Counted from the first letter of the stretch, positions 8,360 to 16,880 are shown. The stretch is DNA of 41,408 nt from Arthrobacter sp. YD4 (GCF_030410515.1 NZ_JAUHHD010000002.1:1-41408); one strand, 5' to 3'. Notes: generated by a model not told the origin, from the letters alone. Numbers and translations: made by a program.

Positions 8360-8935
8360 TCACAGCGCCGTTCCCCGGCGCCATTGGAAGTGGTGGTAGT
8401 CCGGCCGGGCCCATGAACCGCCCCATTCAAAGCCCAGGTCTTGCAGGATTTCCGTCAGGGGATGATCTGCGGTGAAGACTCCCGGCCGGGCGCTGCGGTC
8501 AACGTTTGAGGCGTCCGGGTACCAGATTCCGTCCTCAGCCAGGTAGGGGTTCAGCGCCGGGTTGATGTCGACAGCCAGTCCCCATGAGTGCATGGACACC
8601 CTGTCCGTGCCGGCAATCGTACGGTAATTGAAGCACGAGGTGTTGTTCGCTGCCATCGAAACGAAGTCGTCGCCCCGAAAGGGCGGCTCGTCAATGGGAA
8701 TGGCCTGCTGGATGGGAAAGCCCATCCGCAGCGCCGCGGTGAAGGCCTCCAGGATCGGCGCCGCGATGATCCGGTGGACGATGAGTGTGCCCTCGTGGAC
8801 GGCGTCGTCGAAGCCGAGGTGATCGAAGCTGACGGCGCGGAGATCCGACAGGGCTACCGGACAACCCTCGCGGTACGTGTGCGGGAGCATCTGTGCGTTG
8901 ACGTTCTGGGCGCGGTTATCGAGAGGTCCTGGCAT
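8360..8935 (-). CDS. M15-family D-Ala-D-Ala carboxypeptidase/endolysin-like peptidase
   Basis: A 191-residue zinc peptidase of the M15 (M15_4/VanY-like) group, which cuts peptide cross-links of peptidoglycan. Zinc ligands can be placed in HSWGLAVDINP (His, Asp) and in the C-terminal RPDYHHFQW (His). FRGDDFVSMAANNTSCFNYR is the upstream segment usual for phage-like L-Ala-D-Glu peptidases. I chose the ATG at 8935 (MPGPLDN); the in-frame extension to 9037 overlaps the neighbour's 3' end. No signal peptide or membrane helix is visible, unlike the flanking genes, so export is unexplained. It follows the transglycosylase-like gene by 37 nt and may share its transcript. Confidence 0.85.
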   Translation of the reverse strand: MPGPLDNRAQNVNAQMLPHTYREGCPVALSDLRAVSFDHLGFDDAVHEGTLIVHRIIAAPILEAFTAALRMGFPIQQAIPIDEPPFRGDDFVSMAANNTSCFNYRTIAGTDRVSMHSWGLAVDINPALNPYLAEDGIWYPDASNVDRSARPGVFTADHPLTEILQDLGFEWGGSWARPDYHHFQWRRGTAL

Positions 8936-8972
8936 GGCACCATTCTGGTGGAGTCCAGGGGGACGGACCGTC

Positions 8973-10205
8973 TCAGTACCAGTTGTTGGACACTTCGTGG
9001 TCCCAGGCGCCGCAGGGCGACCCGTACCGGCCGGCAATGTAGCCGAGCCCCCAGGAAATCTGGGTCCGGTAGTTGGTCAGCCAGTCGGATCCGGTGGACG
9101 AATACTTCTCCGGCGGCAGGGCCTGCGCGACGCCGTAGGCCCCGCTGGAGGGGTTGGTGGCGTTGGTCATCCAGCTCGACTCCTGGTTCCAGAGCTTGAC
9201 CAGGCAGCTCATCTGGTCCCCTCCCCAGCCGTGGGCGCCGAGCTGGCTGGAGGCGAACGCCTGGGCACCGGCCGGGTCGTTGACGGCGCCGCCGGGGATC
9301 TCCGGGGTCACCACCGTCGGGGCCGGCGCGGGTGCGGGGGCAGGTGTCCGCGCAGCCGCCGCAACGTTGGCCGCGGCAACGGCAGCCGCCGCTGCCGCCG
9401 CCGCAGCTTCAGCTGCTTGCCGGCGAGCTTCCTGCTGGGCCTCGTAGGCGGCCTGGGCTTCCTGCCCGGCGCGGAAATTCTGCTCAACCGCGGCGCTGGT
9501 GTCCTTGAGGGTTGCCAGCTGCGCCGTGAGGGTCCCACTGTATTTGGTTTCGACGTCGACTTTCTCCTGGGTGGCCCGCTGGGCGTCCTGCGCGGCAGTC
9601 AGCTTGGCCTGGGCATCATCGGCGAGCCGCTGGTTTTCGGCCTGCTCCACCGACTGCTGGGCATCCAGGGACGCCGCAGCCGCCTCGGCGGCGCGCGAGT
9701 TGTTGTACAGGTCCGTAGTCCGTTGGGCGACGAACTGCATGACGTCCAGCTTCTGCAGGCCGTCCTTGCTCTGCAGTGTGTCCATCACGGAGAACGGCCC
9801 GAGGTCCGTAGCGCCGCCCATGTAGTCGTGGGCGGCCAGGGCACCCGTTTGCCGGTGAAGCTTGTCGGCGGTGGCATGGGCTGCCGCGGTTTCCTCTTTC
9901 AGGGACGCCAGCTTCGCCGTCGAGGCCTCGAGGTTGTTGTGGGCAACGGCGTAGTCCAGTCCCGCCCGCACCGCCGCGGCGCCCAGGGAGGAAGCCTGTT
10001 GCTGCAACCCGTCCAGGAGGCCGTTGATCTTCCGGATCTCGGCGTCCTTCGCATCGACATTGCCCTTGGCGGCCTGGACGTCAGCCCACGAGGGGTAGCC
10101 GGATGGGGGCGCGTCGTCGGCCCCGGCAGTCGGAGCGGCGGCCACCGCGGCCAGCAGCGCGACCGTCAGTACCGCGCAGGCCTTGCCCGTCGGCACCCTC
10201 GACAT
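8973..10205 (-). CDS. Secreted coiled-coil protein with lytic-transglycosylase-like C-terminus
   Basis: About 410 residues. A signal peptide (ACAVLTVALLAAVAAAPTAGA) leads the mature protein, which then has a long heptad-rich region, residues about 35-280, ending in an alanine-rich stretch and an alanine-proline linker (TPAPAPAPAPT). The C-terminal 100 residues resemble resuscitation-type/SLT domains: NQESSW carries the likely catalytic Glu, followed by SSGAYGVAQALPPEKY and GLGYIAGRYGSPCGAWDH. It should bind and cut peptidoglycan outside the membrane, as RipA/PcsB-type proteins do. Starts at 10223 and 10229 are also possible; 10205 gives the cleanest signal peptide. Confidence 0.85.
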   Translation of the reverse strand: MSRVPTGKACAVLTVALLAAVAAAPTAGADDAPPSGYPSWADVQAAKGNVDAKDAEIRKINGLLDGLQQQASSLGAAAVRAGLDYAVAHNNLEASTAKLASLKEETAAAHATADKLHRQTGALAAHDYMGGATDLGPFSVMDTLQSKDGLQKLDVMQFVAQRTTDLYNNSRAAEAAAASLDAQQSVEQAENQRLADDAQAKLTAAQDAQRATQEKVDVETKYSGTLTAQLATLKDTSAAVEQNFRAGQEAQAAYEAQQEARRQAAEAAAAAAAAAVAAANVAAAARTPAPAPAPAPTVVTPEIPGGAVNDPAGAQAFASSQLGAHGWGGDQMSCLVKLWNQESSWMTNATNPSSGAYGVAQALPPEKYSSTGSDWLTNYRTQISWGLGYIAGRYGSPCGAWDHEVSNNWY

Positions 10206-10279
10206 GAACGTAGAACCCCACATAGGCACCAGAGCCTACTCGACGGCGCTGGGCGTCTTCAGTAAGGGCGCTACGCCGC

Positions 10280-11383
10280 CTAGATCTCCGGCCGGCAGGG
10301 TCCCTGGCCGAGCATCGACAGGCCCGTGAGGTCACCGGCCTGGTAGGTGGTCACGCCGATCGAGTCGGTAGGGTTCATTAGCTGCCAGGGATCCTGGACG
10401 TGGTCCAGCCCGACCACGTGGCCGAGTTCGTGTTCGATCACGCCGCGGGCCTGTGCCGGACCCTCTCGGCCGATCATGGCCTGCATCGCAGGGCCGTTCA
10501 GTTCCAGCTGGCCGCTGACATACGTGAAGCCCGAGTTGCCGATACTGACGGCCTCGCTGCCGCCCAAGCCCATGACGTTCGTGCCGACGGCCTTGTTCGT
10601 GAACCGCGGTTCCTCCGCCGTCGTCTCCCAGGCGATCAGCACCGGCGCCCAGCGGTTCCCGTACCGCTCCGGCTGGTACGACTTGTGCTCGGCCGCGGGC
10701 GCCTCGGAGGTGGCGCCGTCGTCGATGAAGACCAGCCCGGTGGCGCGGGAGACTGCGGCGACTGCCTCCCGGATCAGCACCGGCCCGTCCGCGGGAGAGT
10801 TTGCGGCGCGGGTGACGTAGTGGATCGGCCGGCACGGGTCGTAGGTGTAGGGCTTGCCGTCGCTCCCGGTGTGCAGGAAAGCATACGACGGCGACGTGCG
10901 CGCAAGCGGGGCCGGAGAACCCAGCGGGGACGCGTCTTCCTCCAGGCCTCCCGGGGGGTGGTCCGTCACGGCCCGCGGCGCCGGAGCCGCGCCGTCAGCG
11001 GCTCCGGCTCCCGGAACGGCGGGCGGCTGGGCGGCCCCCTGTGTGGCGCCGGCCTTCGGCAGCGGCTGCCCCGCCGGTCCGGGAAGGAACCGCCCCAACA
11101 GTCCGGACGGCGACAGGTCACCGTGCAGGTACAACGCGCCGGCGGCGATCAGGACGGCGGCACTGACCACCGCGACGGTCCGAAACAGCAGCCCCAGCAC
11201 CCGGCCCGCCGCCCGGGAGCTCCGCCGTCCCAGGGACTCCCGCGGTGCGGGCGCCTCCTGGTCCGCCCACCAGGGAGTGGCCCCGCCCGGGCCGCCGGTC
11301 ATCTCCTCGAGCTGCCAGGCTGCGACGCGCGGCGGGCCGGCATCGTGGCCGGGCCGCGGAAAGTGGTTCTCGGGTTCAGTCAT
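10280..11383 (-). CDS. Membrane-anchored matrixin-like metalloprotease
   Basis: A 367-residue protein. The N-terminal 60 residues are hydrophilic and cytoplasmic, one transmembrane helix follows (LFRTVAVVSAAVLIAAGALYL), then a proline/alanine-rich linker to about residue 160. The outer domain ends in the metzincin site HELGHVVGLDH (residues 318-328; His318, His322, His328 as zinc ligands, Glu319 catalytic) with a Met-turn at QLMNP. Such matrixin-like domains occur in many actinobacteria; the substrate is unknown. Its stop is followed within 75 nt by the coiled-coil peptidoglycan protein on the same strand, so the block may act at the envelope. Confidence 0.87.
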   Translation of the reverse strand: MTEPENHFPRPGHDAGPPRVAAWQLEEMTGGPGGATPWWADQEAPAPRESLGRRSSRAAGRVLGLLFRTVAVVSAAVLIAAGALYLHGDLSPSGLLGRFLPGPAGQPLPKAGATQGAAQPPAVPGAGAADGAAPAPRAVTDHPPGGLEEDASPLGSPAPLARTSPSYAFLHTGSDGKPYTYDPCRPIHYVTRAANSPADGPVLIREAVAAVSRATGLVFIDDGATSEAPAAEHKSYQPERYGNRWAPVLIAWETTAEEPRFTNKAVGTNVMGLGGSEAVSIGNSGFTYVSGQLELNGPAMQAMIGREGPAQARGVIEHELGHVVGLDHVQDPWQLMNPTDSIGVTTYQAGDLTGLSMLGQGPCRPEI

Positions 11384-11469
11384 CGTTGCTCATACTCTCA
11401 CCATCGTCCGCGGCCCGGCACCTGTAAGGCCGGCCGCGCCGCCCGGAAGGCCTTGTAGCAGGGCTCCCG

Positions 11470-12771
11470 ATGGGCGATTCTGATGCCATGGAAGGCTCAG
11501 CACCGGAGCCGCCGGCCCCTCAACCGGCCGTCGCACGCGGGACACATCCGAGGCCGGAGAACCGGGCACCGGGAGGCAGCCGCGCACACCGGGGGAACCG
11601 CGCCTGGGGCACCGTGGCGGCCTTCGGCCTGGTCAGCCTGATCACCGACCTGGTGTCCGACGGCGCCCGTTCCCTCGCCGGACCCCTGCTCGGCCAGCTC
11701 GGTGCGACGGCGCTGGTGGTGGGGCTGGTCACCGGCGGCGCGGAGGCGGCGGCGCAGGGACTACGGGTGATGTTCGGTCCCTGGGCGGACCGCACCCGGC
11801 GGTACTGGAGCTTCACCGTGGCCGGGTATGCCATGACCGTGGTGAGCGTGCCGCTGCTGGCGGTAACCCCGGGCCTGGGAGCGGCGGGGCTGGCCGCGGC
11901 CTCGGCGCTCATCATCGCGGACCGGGTGGGCAAGGCCGTCCGCAGCCCGGCCAAGACGGTGCTGCTGGCCGCCGCGGCGGCGGACGTGGGCCGCGGGCGG
12001 GGGTTCGCCGCCCACAAGGCCCTGGATTTGGTCGGGGCCTTGCTGGGTCCGGTGCTGGTCGCCGCGGTTTTGGCCGCGACGGGTCTCCTGCAGGCCGCGT
12101 TCGCGGTCCTGGCCGTCCCCGCAGGGGTGGCCCTGGCGCTCCTGGTCTGGCTCCGCCGGCGGGTACCCGGCCCGGGGGCCGGCCCCGGCGGCGCGGCGGC
12201 GCCGTCGTTGTTCTCCCCGGTCTTCCTGCGCTTCGCCGTGGGCGCCTTCTTCTGGAGCGCCGGGCTGGTGGCGTTCGGCGTGATTTCCTTCCACCTCAGC
12301 ACGGCAGTCAATGTCCCGGTGGCCGTGGTGCCGTTGCTCTACGCCGCCGCCATGGGCGCCGCGGCGCTCGGCGCGCTGGCCAGCGGATACCTCTACGACC
12401 GCGCCGGCGGGGCGGTGCTGCTGGTGCTGCCCGTGCTCGTCGCGTTGGTACCCGTCCTGGCCCTTTCGCCTGCCGCCGGGCCGGCGCTGGCGGGCGTGGC
12501 GGTCTGGGGCGCCGCGACCGGAATCCAGGACTCCACGGTCAAGGCGCTGGTCGCAGACATCGTCCCCGAGGCGCGGCAGGGTTCGGCGTACGGGGTGTTT
12601 GCCGCCTTCGAGGGGGCCGGTGCGCTGGCGGGCGGGGCGCTGTACGGAGCGCTCTATCCGTTCCGCCCGGCGCTCATGGCGACCGTCGCCGCGCTTCAGG
12701 CCGTGGCGCTGGTGCTGTTGCTGGCGGCGGTCAGCGGGACCAGACGGACACCGCGCCCGAGTGACCGGTGA
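11470..12771 (+). CDS. MFS transporter
   Basis: A 433-residue protein with about twelve hydrophobic helices after a 45-residue hydrophilic leader. The loop after helix 2 (GPWADRTRRYWSF) is the signature between helices 2 and 3 of major facilitators, and a matching DRAGG-type loop recurs in the second half (YLYDRAGGAVLL). The substrate cannot be told. The start is uncertain between ATG 11470, which has AGGG at suitable distance, and ATG 11488. The last 41 bases overlap the convergent DUF2231 gene. Confidence 0.85.
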   Translation: MGDSDAMEGSAPEPPAPQPAVARGTHPRPENRAPGGSRAHRGNRAWGTVAAFGLVSLITDLVSDGARSLAGPLLGQLGATALVVGLVTGGAEAAAQGLRVMFGPWADRTRRYWSFTVAGYAMTVVSVPLLAVTPGLGAAGLAAASALIIADRVGKAVRSPAKTVLLAAAAADVGRGRGFAAHKALDLVGALLGPVLVAAVLAATGLLQAAFAVLAVPAGVALALLVWLRRRVPGPGAGPGGAAAPSLFSPVFLRFAVGAFFWSAGLVAFGVISFHLSTAVNVPVAVVPLLYAAAMGAAALGALASGYLYDRAGGAVLLVLPVLVALVPVLALSPAAGPALAGVAVWGAATGIQDSTVKALVADIVPEARQGSAYGVFAAFEGAGALAGGALYGALYPFRPALMATVAALQAVALVLLLAAVSGTRRTPRPSDR

Positions 12772-13204
12772 CGATGGTCTGGTAGATGAAGAACACGCCG
12801 GCCAAGGCACCCGCGACGAGGAGGATGATCCGGACCGTGCGGTTTTCCCGCAGGCTGCCCAGGAACGCGAAGCGGCGGCCGATCGGTTCGTAGCTGACCA
12901 CGATCATCGCGGCGACGAACACGAAGAAGATCACCGAGACGTACTTCAACACATCGCCCTGTTCGGCGTGTTCGCGGATCAACTTGGTCGCGGGCCGGGC
13001 CTTCTCCAGCTGCTCACCGGCCTGCGCGGTCACCAGGGACACCGGCACCAGCAACAGCGAGAGCACGGCCAGCGGCCAGGCCAGGAGCCGCCGCCAGCGC
13101 GGGGCGACGGCGTACACGATCGCCGCGACGCCGGCGATGGGGCCGAGGACGACGACGGCGTGGACAAGGAGGATGTGGGCCGGCAGGCCGGCAATCTCAA
13201 TCAC
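12731..13204 (-). CDS. DUF2231 domain membrane protein
   Basis: A 157-residue protein with four hydrophobic helices: residues about 8-31, 38-60, 85-106 and 124-143. IAGLPAHILLVHAVVVLGP at the N-terminus, with a histidine inside each of the first two turns, is typical of DUF2231. Many members of the family contact heme or neighbour redox proteins, but nothing here confirms that. It starts with GTG at 13204, preceded by AGGAG at about 9 nt. Its 3' end overlaps the MFS gene tail to tail by 41 bases. Confidence 0.85.
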   Translation of the reverse strand: MIEIAGLPAHILLVHAVVVLGPIAGVAAIVYAVAPRWRRLLAWPLAVLSLLLVPVSLVTAQAGEQLEKARPATKLIREHAEQGDVLKYVSVIFFVFVAAMIVVSYEPIGRRFAFLGSLRENRTVRIILLVAGALAGVFFIYQTIVTGHSGAVSVWSR

Positions 13205-13276
13205 GTGGGGGCTCTCCTACGGTGAACGTGCGCTGCGCGCCCCCGGCGATCGGGCCGGAGCTCCTATGATTCTTGC

Positions 13277-14278
13277 ATGTCAACGGACCAGCTGGCGGGC
13301 ATCGCAGCGCAGCTCTACGGCACGGCGTTCGACGGGTTTGTCCCGGCGCGGGCCGAGGCCGCGAAGGAGCTGCTGGCTGCGTCGGCGCCCACCCCGGAGA
13401 CCCGCGCCCTGGCGGCGGAGGTCCGGACGCTACCCAAGCCCTCGGCCAGCGCCTGGGCGGTGAACATGCTGGCACGCCGGCGGCCCGAGCTGCTCGCCGG
13501 CCTGGCGGAGCTGGGGACCGCGATGCGCCGGGCGCAGGACAGCCTCGACGCCGCCGCGCTGCGCAGCCTGGGACGGGAGCGCCGGACCCAGCTGGCGGCC
13601 GCCGTCGACGCCGCCAGGGAGGCCGCCGCCCAGCAGGGCCGCGCCATCAGTGGCGCCATCGCGACGGAAATCGAGGAGACGCTGCGGGCGGCGACGGCGG
13701 ACCGGGGCGCGGCCGACGCGGTGTGCAGCGGACGGCTGTTGCGCGCCCTGAGCGCGGACGGCGTCGACGTAGTGGACCTCGACGGCGCCGTGGCCGTCCC
13801 CGGAGCGCCCGGTCCCGTGACCGGGCTGAAAGCCGGCCCGGAGGGAGCAGCAAAGGGGCCCCCGCCTGCTGGGAAAAAGGCGGAGGGCGCCGGGGCAAAG
13901 GCCGGGGCCGAGGAACGGACTGAACCCCGGTTGCGCGCGGTGGGACAACGGCGGCCACCCGGACCCAGCGCGCTGGAGCGTGCCCAGGCCGCGCTCAAGG
14001 AGGCGTCCGGGGCTGCCCGCGGCAGCCGCGGGGAGGAACACCGCACGGCCGCGGCCCAGAAGGAGGCGACCGAGCAGGCAGAGGCCTTGGCCGCTGAGGT
14101 GACGCGGCTGGCCAAGGAACTCGCGGCGGCGGAAGAACGCCTGCGGGAGGCCCGAAGGCAACGGGAGTCCGCGCTCACGGCGGCCCGCCAGGCCGGCCGT
14201 GCCGCGGACAGGGACCGCCGGCGGGAGGGCCTGGCCCGGGAGCGCGTCCTGCGGTTGGGCGACACACCGGCCGACTAA
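13277..14278 (+). CDS. Alanine-rich coiled-coil protein of unknown function
   Basis: A 333-residue soluble protein with no domain I can name. Residues 1-180 form an alpha-helical, alanine-rich domain with the conserved-looking LPKPSASAWAVNMLARRRPELL. A low-complexity Gly/Ala/Lys/Pro linker follows at about 180-225. The C-terminal 110 residues are a charged coiled coil (AAQKEATEQAEALAAEVTRLAKEL and onward). A TATGAT -10 box at 13265-13270 is 6 nt before the ATG and no Shine-Dalgarno site is present, so this is the clearest leaderless candidate in the window. It reads away from DUF2231. Confidence 0.75.
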   Translation: MSTDQLAGIAAQLYGTAFDGFVPARAEAAKELLAASAPTPETRALAAEVRTLPKPSASAWAVNMLARRRPELLAGLAELGTAMRRAQDSLDAAALRSLGRERRTQLAAAVDAAREAAAQQGRAISGAIATEIEETLRAATADRGAADAVCSGRLLRALSADGVDVVDLDGAVAVPGAPGPVTGLKAGPEGAAKGPPPAGKKAEGAGAKAGAEERTEPRLRAVGQRRPPGPSALERAQAALKEASGAARGSRGEEHRTAAAQKEATEQAEALAAEVTRLAKELAAAEERLREARRQRESALTAARQAGRAADRDRRREGLARERVLRLGDTPAD

Positions 14279-14316
14279 CCGCTTGAGTGTCAGAGGCCGG
14301 CTGCAGACTTAATTCC

Positions 14317-14511
14317 ATGGAACAGCAACAGGCATCAGCAGCCGAATACTGGGAAGTCACCTATCTGGACGGCGACTGCGGACGGATCCGCACCGAGTCC
14401 TTTGATGACGCCGCATCCGCCGAGCGTTTCGCCTGCCGCCAGGTCCGGGACGAGGACGGCTGGGCGGTCATCGACGTCGTGCGCCCGACGGCGGCCCGCG
14501 CCGCCGCCTAA
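14317..14511 (+). CDS. Small acidic protein of unknown function
   Basis: A 64-residue protein, MEQQQASAAEYWEVTYLDG at its start, with alternating strand-like and helical segments (YWEVTYL, FDDAASAERFACRQV, WAVIDVVRP). It looks like one small alpha/beta fold. No family is recognised. Start choice is weak: an in-frame GTG at 14287 is possible and neither site has a clear ribosome binding site. It follows the coiled-coil gene by 38 nt and is closed by a strong terminator. Confidence 0.55.
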   Translation: MEQQQASAAEYWEVTYLDGDCGRIRTESFDDAASAERFACRQVRDEDGWAVIDVVRPTAARAAA

Positions 14512-14557
14512 GCCCGCCGCTCAGGCCCCGGCCGATCAGCGCGCACCGGGCACGGCA

Positions 14558-14600
14558 AAGGCCCCCGCAGTCGTGACGTGGTCACGCCTGCAGGGGCCTT
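14558..14600. terminator. Bidirectional hairpin terminator
   Basis: AAGGCCCCCGCAG (14558-14570) pairs with CTGCAGGGGCCTT (14588-14600) with one mismatch, and an inner GTGAC/GTCAC stem sits in the loop. It lies between two convergent genes. The U-tract is short on both sides. Confidence 0.65.
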
Positions 14601-14631
14601 GCGAGGCGGTGGGCTCCGCCGGCTTCGCGGC

Positions 14632-15477
14632 TTAGGCGAAGTCGGACACGGCCGGGTCGGGGCCGATCCGGCCGGCACCCTCGGCGGTGCGGTCCAGGCC
14701 GTTGATGGCCTTGATGTCCGTCTCGTCCAGGGTGACGTCCAGGGCCGCGTAGTTCTCCCGGATCCGGGACTCGGTGACGGACTTGGGGATCACGACGTTG
14801 CCGATGGCCAGGTGCCAGGCGATGACCACCTGGGCCGGGGTGGCATCGTGCTTGGCGGCGATCTCCTTGATGACAGCGCTCTCCAGCAGCTCTCCGCCCT
14901 GGCCCAGCGGCGACCAGGCCTGGGTGAGGATGCCGTTGGCGGCCCCGAACTCGCGCAGGTCAGCCTGGTTGAAGAACGGGTGCAACTCGATCTGGTGGAT
15001 GGCCGGGACCACGCCGGTCGCGTCGATAAGTTCCTGCAGGCCTTCCTTGGAGAAGTTGGAGACGCCGATCGACTTCACGCGGCCCTGCTTCTGGAGCTCG
15101 ATGAGCGCCTTCCAGGTGTCCACGTACTTCTGCTGCTTGGGCTGCATCCAGTGGATCAGGTACAGGTCCAGGGTTTCCAGGCCCAGGCGCTCCATGGATT
15201 CCTCGAACGCCTTCAGGGTGGATTCGTAGCCCTGGTCCGAGTTCCACAGCTTGGTGGTGATGAAGATTTCCTCCGGCTTCAGGCCGGAGCTGGCGATCGC
15301 GCGGCCGACGCCGGCCTCGTTTCCGTAGATCTTGGCGGTGTCGATGTGGCGGAAGCCGGCCTCGAAGGCCTGGCCTACGACCTTTTCCGCGACGTCGTCC
15401 TCGACCTGCCACACTCCGTAACCGAGCTGAGGGATGGTGTTGCCGTCATTGAAAGTCAGTTCAGGTGAAGAAGTCAT
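14632..15477 (-). CDS. Aldo/keto reductase
   Basis: A 281-residue NADPH-dependent carbonyl reductase of the AKR5-like group. The catalytic tetrad can be placed: Asp and Tyr in GFRHIDTAKIYGNE, Lys in FITTKLWN and His in LDLYLIHWMQP. IGVSNF and IPKSVTESRIREN (NADP phosphate binding) follow in order. The ATG at 15477 (MTSSPEL) has AGGA 8 nt upstream; an earlier start at 15510 adds 11 unlikely residues. The physiological substrate is unknown; 2,5-diketogluconate reductase-like names are common for relatives. Confidence 0.93.
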   Translation of the reverse strand: MTSSPELTFNDGNTIPQLGYGVWQVEDDVAEKVVGQAFEAGFRHIDTAKIYGNEAGVGRAIASSGLKPEEIFITTKLWNSDQGYESTLKAFEESMERLGLETLDLYLIHWMQPKQQKYVDTWKALIELQKQGRVKSIGVSNFSKEGLQELIDATGVVPAIHQIELHPFFNQADLREFGAANGILTQAWSPLGQGGELLESAVIKEIAAKHDATPAQVVIAWHLAIGNVVIPKSVTESRIRENYAALDVTLDETDIKAINGLDRTAEGAGRIGPDPAVSDFA

Positions 15478-15590
15478 TGTTGTATCCTGCCAAGCCCGCG
15501 GCCCGGACACCAGCGTTCCGGGCGCCGCTAAGCTAGCCGCTTAACCCGGAATATCCGCACGCCCTGCGGTGGCGTGGGCGGCGGGCCACG

Positions 15591-16037
15591 TCAGGAGGCT
15601 GCGGCGAGCTGCCGTTCGGCGTCTTCAACGTGTTCAACGACGTTCTCGGCACGCCGGCGCACCGACGCCGCGCCCACCGGGACCGGGCCCACGGCCAGGC
15701 GCAGCATCGCGGCCGCCTCCGCCGTCATGGCCAGCGAGTTCCCCGCCGTCGACAGTGCCCGGTGTACCGCGGCGAGGTTTCCCGGAATGTCCAGGCCCTC
15801 GCTGGGCGAGCGGCGCTGGGCCTCCGTGCAGACCGCGCGGACCCGGACGGCGAGGTCGGAGAGTTCGTTGGCGATCTCGACGAGTTCCGCGTACAGCGTC
15901 TCGTCCTCGACGCCTTCGAGCACCTGGTGGTAGCGGTCCAGGCCGCGGACGAAGCGGTCGTGGGCGCGCCGCCAGAGGCCCTTGCCGAGTTCGGCGTCGT
16001 CCTTGCGGCCCTGCCGTGCGGCGCTGAAGAATCCCAT
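15591..16037 (-). CDS. Conserved helical protein of unknown function, downstream of bpa
   Basis: A 148-residue, almost wholly alpha-helical protein (MGFFSAARQGRKDDAELGKG...). Helices span about 12-40, 45-72, 88-118 and 122-145. No signal peptide, membrane helix or cysteine cluster is visible. The start is only 6 nt after the bpa stop on the same strand, so it is almost certainly translated from the bpa transcript and might work with it. I recall similar actinobacterial hypothetical proteins but no function. Confidence 0.75.
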   Translation of the reverse strand: MGFFSAARQGRKDDAELGKGLWRRAHDRFVRGLDRYHQVLEGVEDETLYAELVEIANELSDLAVRVRAVCTEAQRRSPSEGLDIPGNLAAVHRALSTAGNSLAMTAEAAAMLRLAVGPVPVGAASVRRRAENVVEHVEDAERQLAAAS

Positions 16038-16043
16038 GGCTCC

Positions 16044-16691
16044 CTAGAGGTACTGGCCCGGGCCGTGGTCCGGGTCCGCTGGCTGGGCCGGATCCGCGCC
16101 CGGCCGCGGCTCCGCTGCCCGCTGCGGTTCGCCGTTCTCGCCGATGATGACGCCGGGTGCGATCATGGTGCCGGGCGGCAGCTGGCGCAGCTGCATCTGC
16201 GCGGCGGCGTGTTCGCGGGCGGCGTGCTGGGCGGCGATGGCCGTCTGGATGCCGTGGAAGAGCCCCTCCAGCCAGCCGACCAGCTGGGCCTGGGCGATGC
16301 GCAGCTCCGCGTCGGAGGGTGCCCCGTTCTCGCCGAAGGGCAGGTGGATCCGTTCCAGTTCCTGGACCAGTTCGGGGGCAAGCCCGTCCTCAAGCTCACG
16401 GATGGAGCGTTCGTGGATTTCGGCGAGCCTGACCCGGGCGGCGTCGTCCAGCGGGGCGGACTTCACCTCGTCCAGCAGCTGCTTCAGCATGGTCCCGATC
16501 CGCATGACCTTCGCCGGCTCGTCCACCAGGTCCTGGACGTGGCTGCCCCGCGGCCGGCCGGGTGCGGCCGCCTCGGGGGTCTGGCTGCCGGACGCCCCGT
16601 CCGGAAGGGTGGTCTCTGGTGTGCCCGCGGGGGTGGCGATGCCCTCAACGGGGGTGTCCTCGCCGGGCTGTGCGTCGGTCGGCTCGCTCAT
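16044..16691 (-). CDS. bpa: Bacterial proteasome activator Bpa
   Basis: A 215-residue relative of mycobacterial Rv3780 (Bpa/PafE), the ATP-independent ring activator of the 20S proteasome that feeds in unfolded proteins. The core VDEPAKVMRIGTMLKQLLDEV, SIRELEDGLAPELVQELERI and SDAELRIAQAQLVGWLEGLF matches the family closely. The C-terminus ends GQYL, the docking motif with penultimate-type Tyr that opens the proteasome gate. The first 50 residues are a disordered Pro/Thr-rich extension. No proteasome genes lie in this window, so their presence elsewhere is implied. It leads a two-gene operon. Confidence 0.93.
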   Translation of the reverse strand: MSEPTDAQPGEDTPVEGIATPAGTPETTLPDGASGSQTPEAAAPGRPRGSHVQDLVDEPAKVMRIGTMLKQLLDEVKSAPLDDAARVRLAEIHERSIRELEDGLAPELVQELERIHLPFGENGAPSDAELRIAQAQLVGWLEGLFHGIQTAIAAQHAAREHAAAQMQLRQLPPGTMIAPGVIIGENGEPQRAAEPRPGADPAQPADPDHGPGQYL

Positions 16692-16820
16692 GGCTTCATA
16701 CTCTCACGCGGATCCGGACTCGGTAGGGCTTCATGACGCCGGGGCACGTCACGCGTTCGCCCACAGCCGCCCGCCGCCGGACGATGCCGGAAGATGCGCC
16801 GGGACGACGCCCGGACACGC

Positions 16821-16859
16821 AAAAGCGCCGCCGGGGAACGCAGGGTTCCCCGGCGGCGC
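16821..16859 (-). terminator. Intrinsic terminator of cstA-ybdD
   Basis: A perfect 15-bp stem (16825-16839 with 16845-16859) around a 5-base loop, followed on the minus strand by TTTT (16821-16824). It lies 22 nt past the ybdD stop. Confidence 0.9.
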
Positions 16860-16880
16860 CGTCGTGGATCAGGCCTGGGC

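Noticed and set aside
8226..8475. Small open frames between the lipase and the M15 peptidase, including one starting at 8311
   Set aside because: Poor ribosome sites, no recognisable sequence, and they run into the coding region of the M15 gene.
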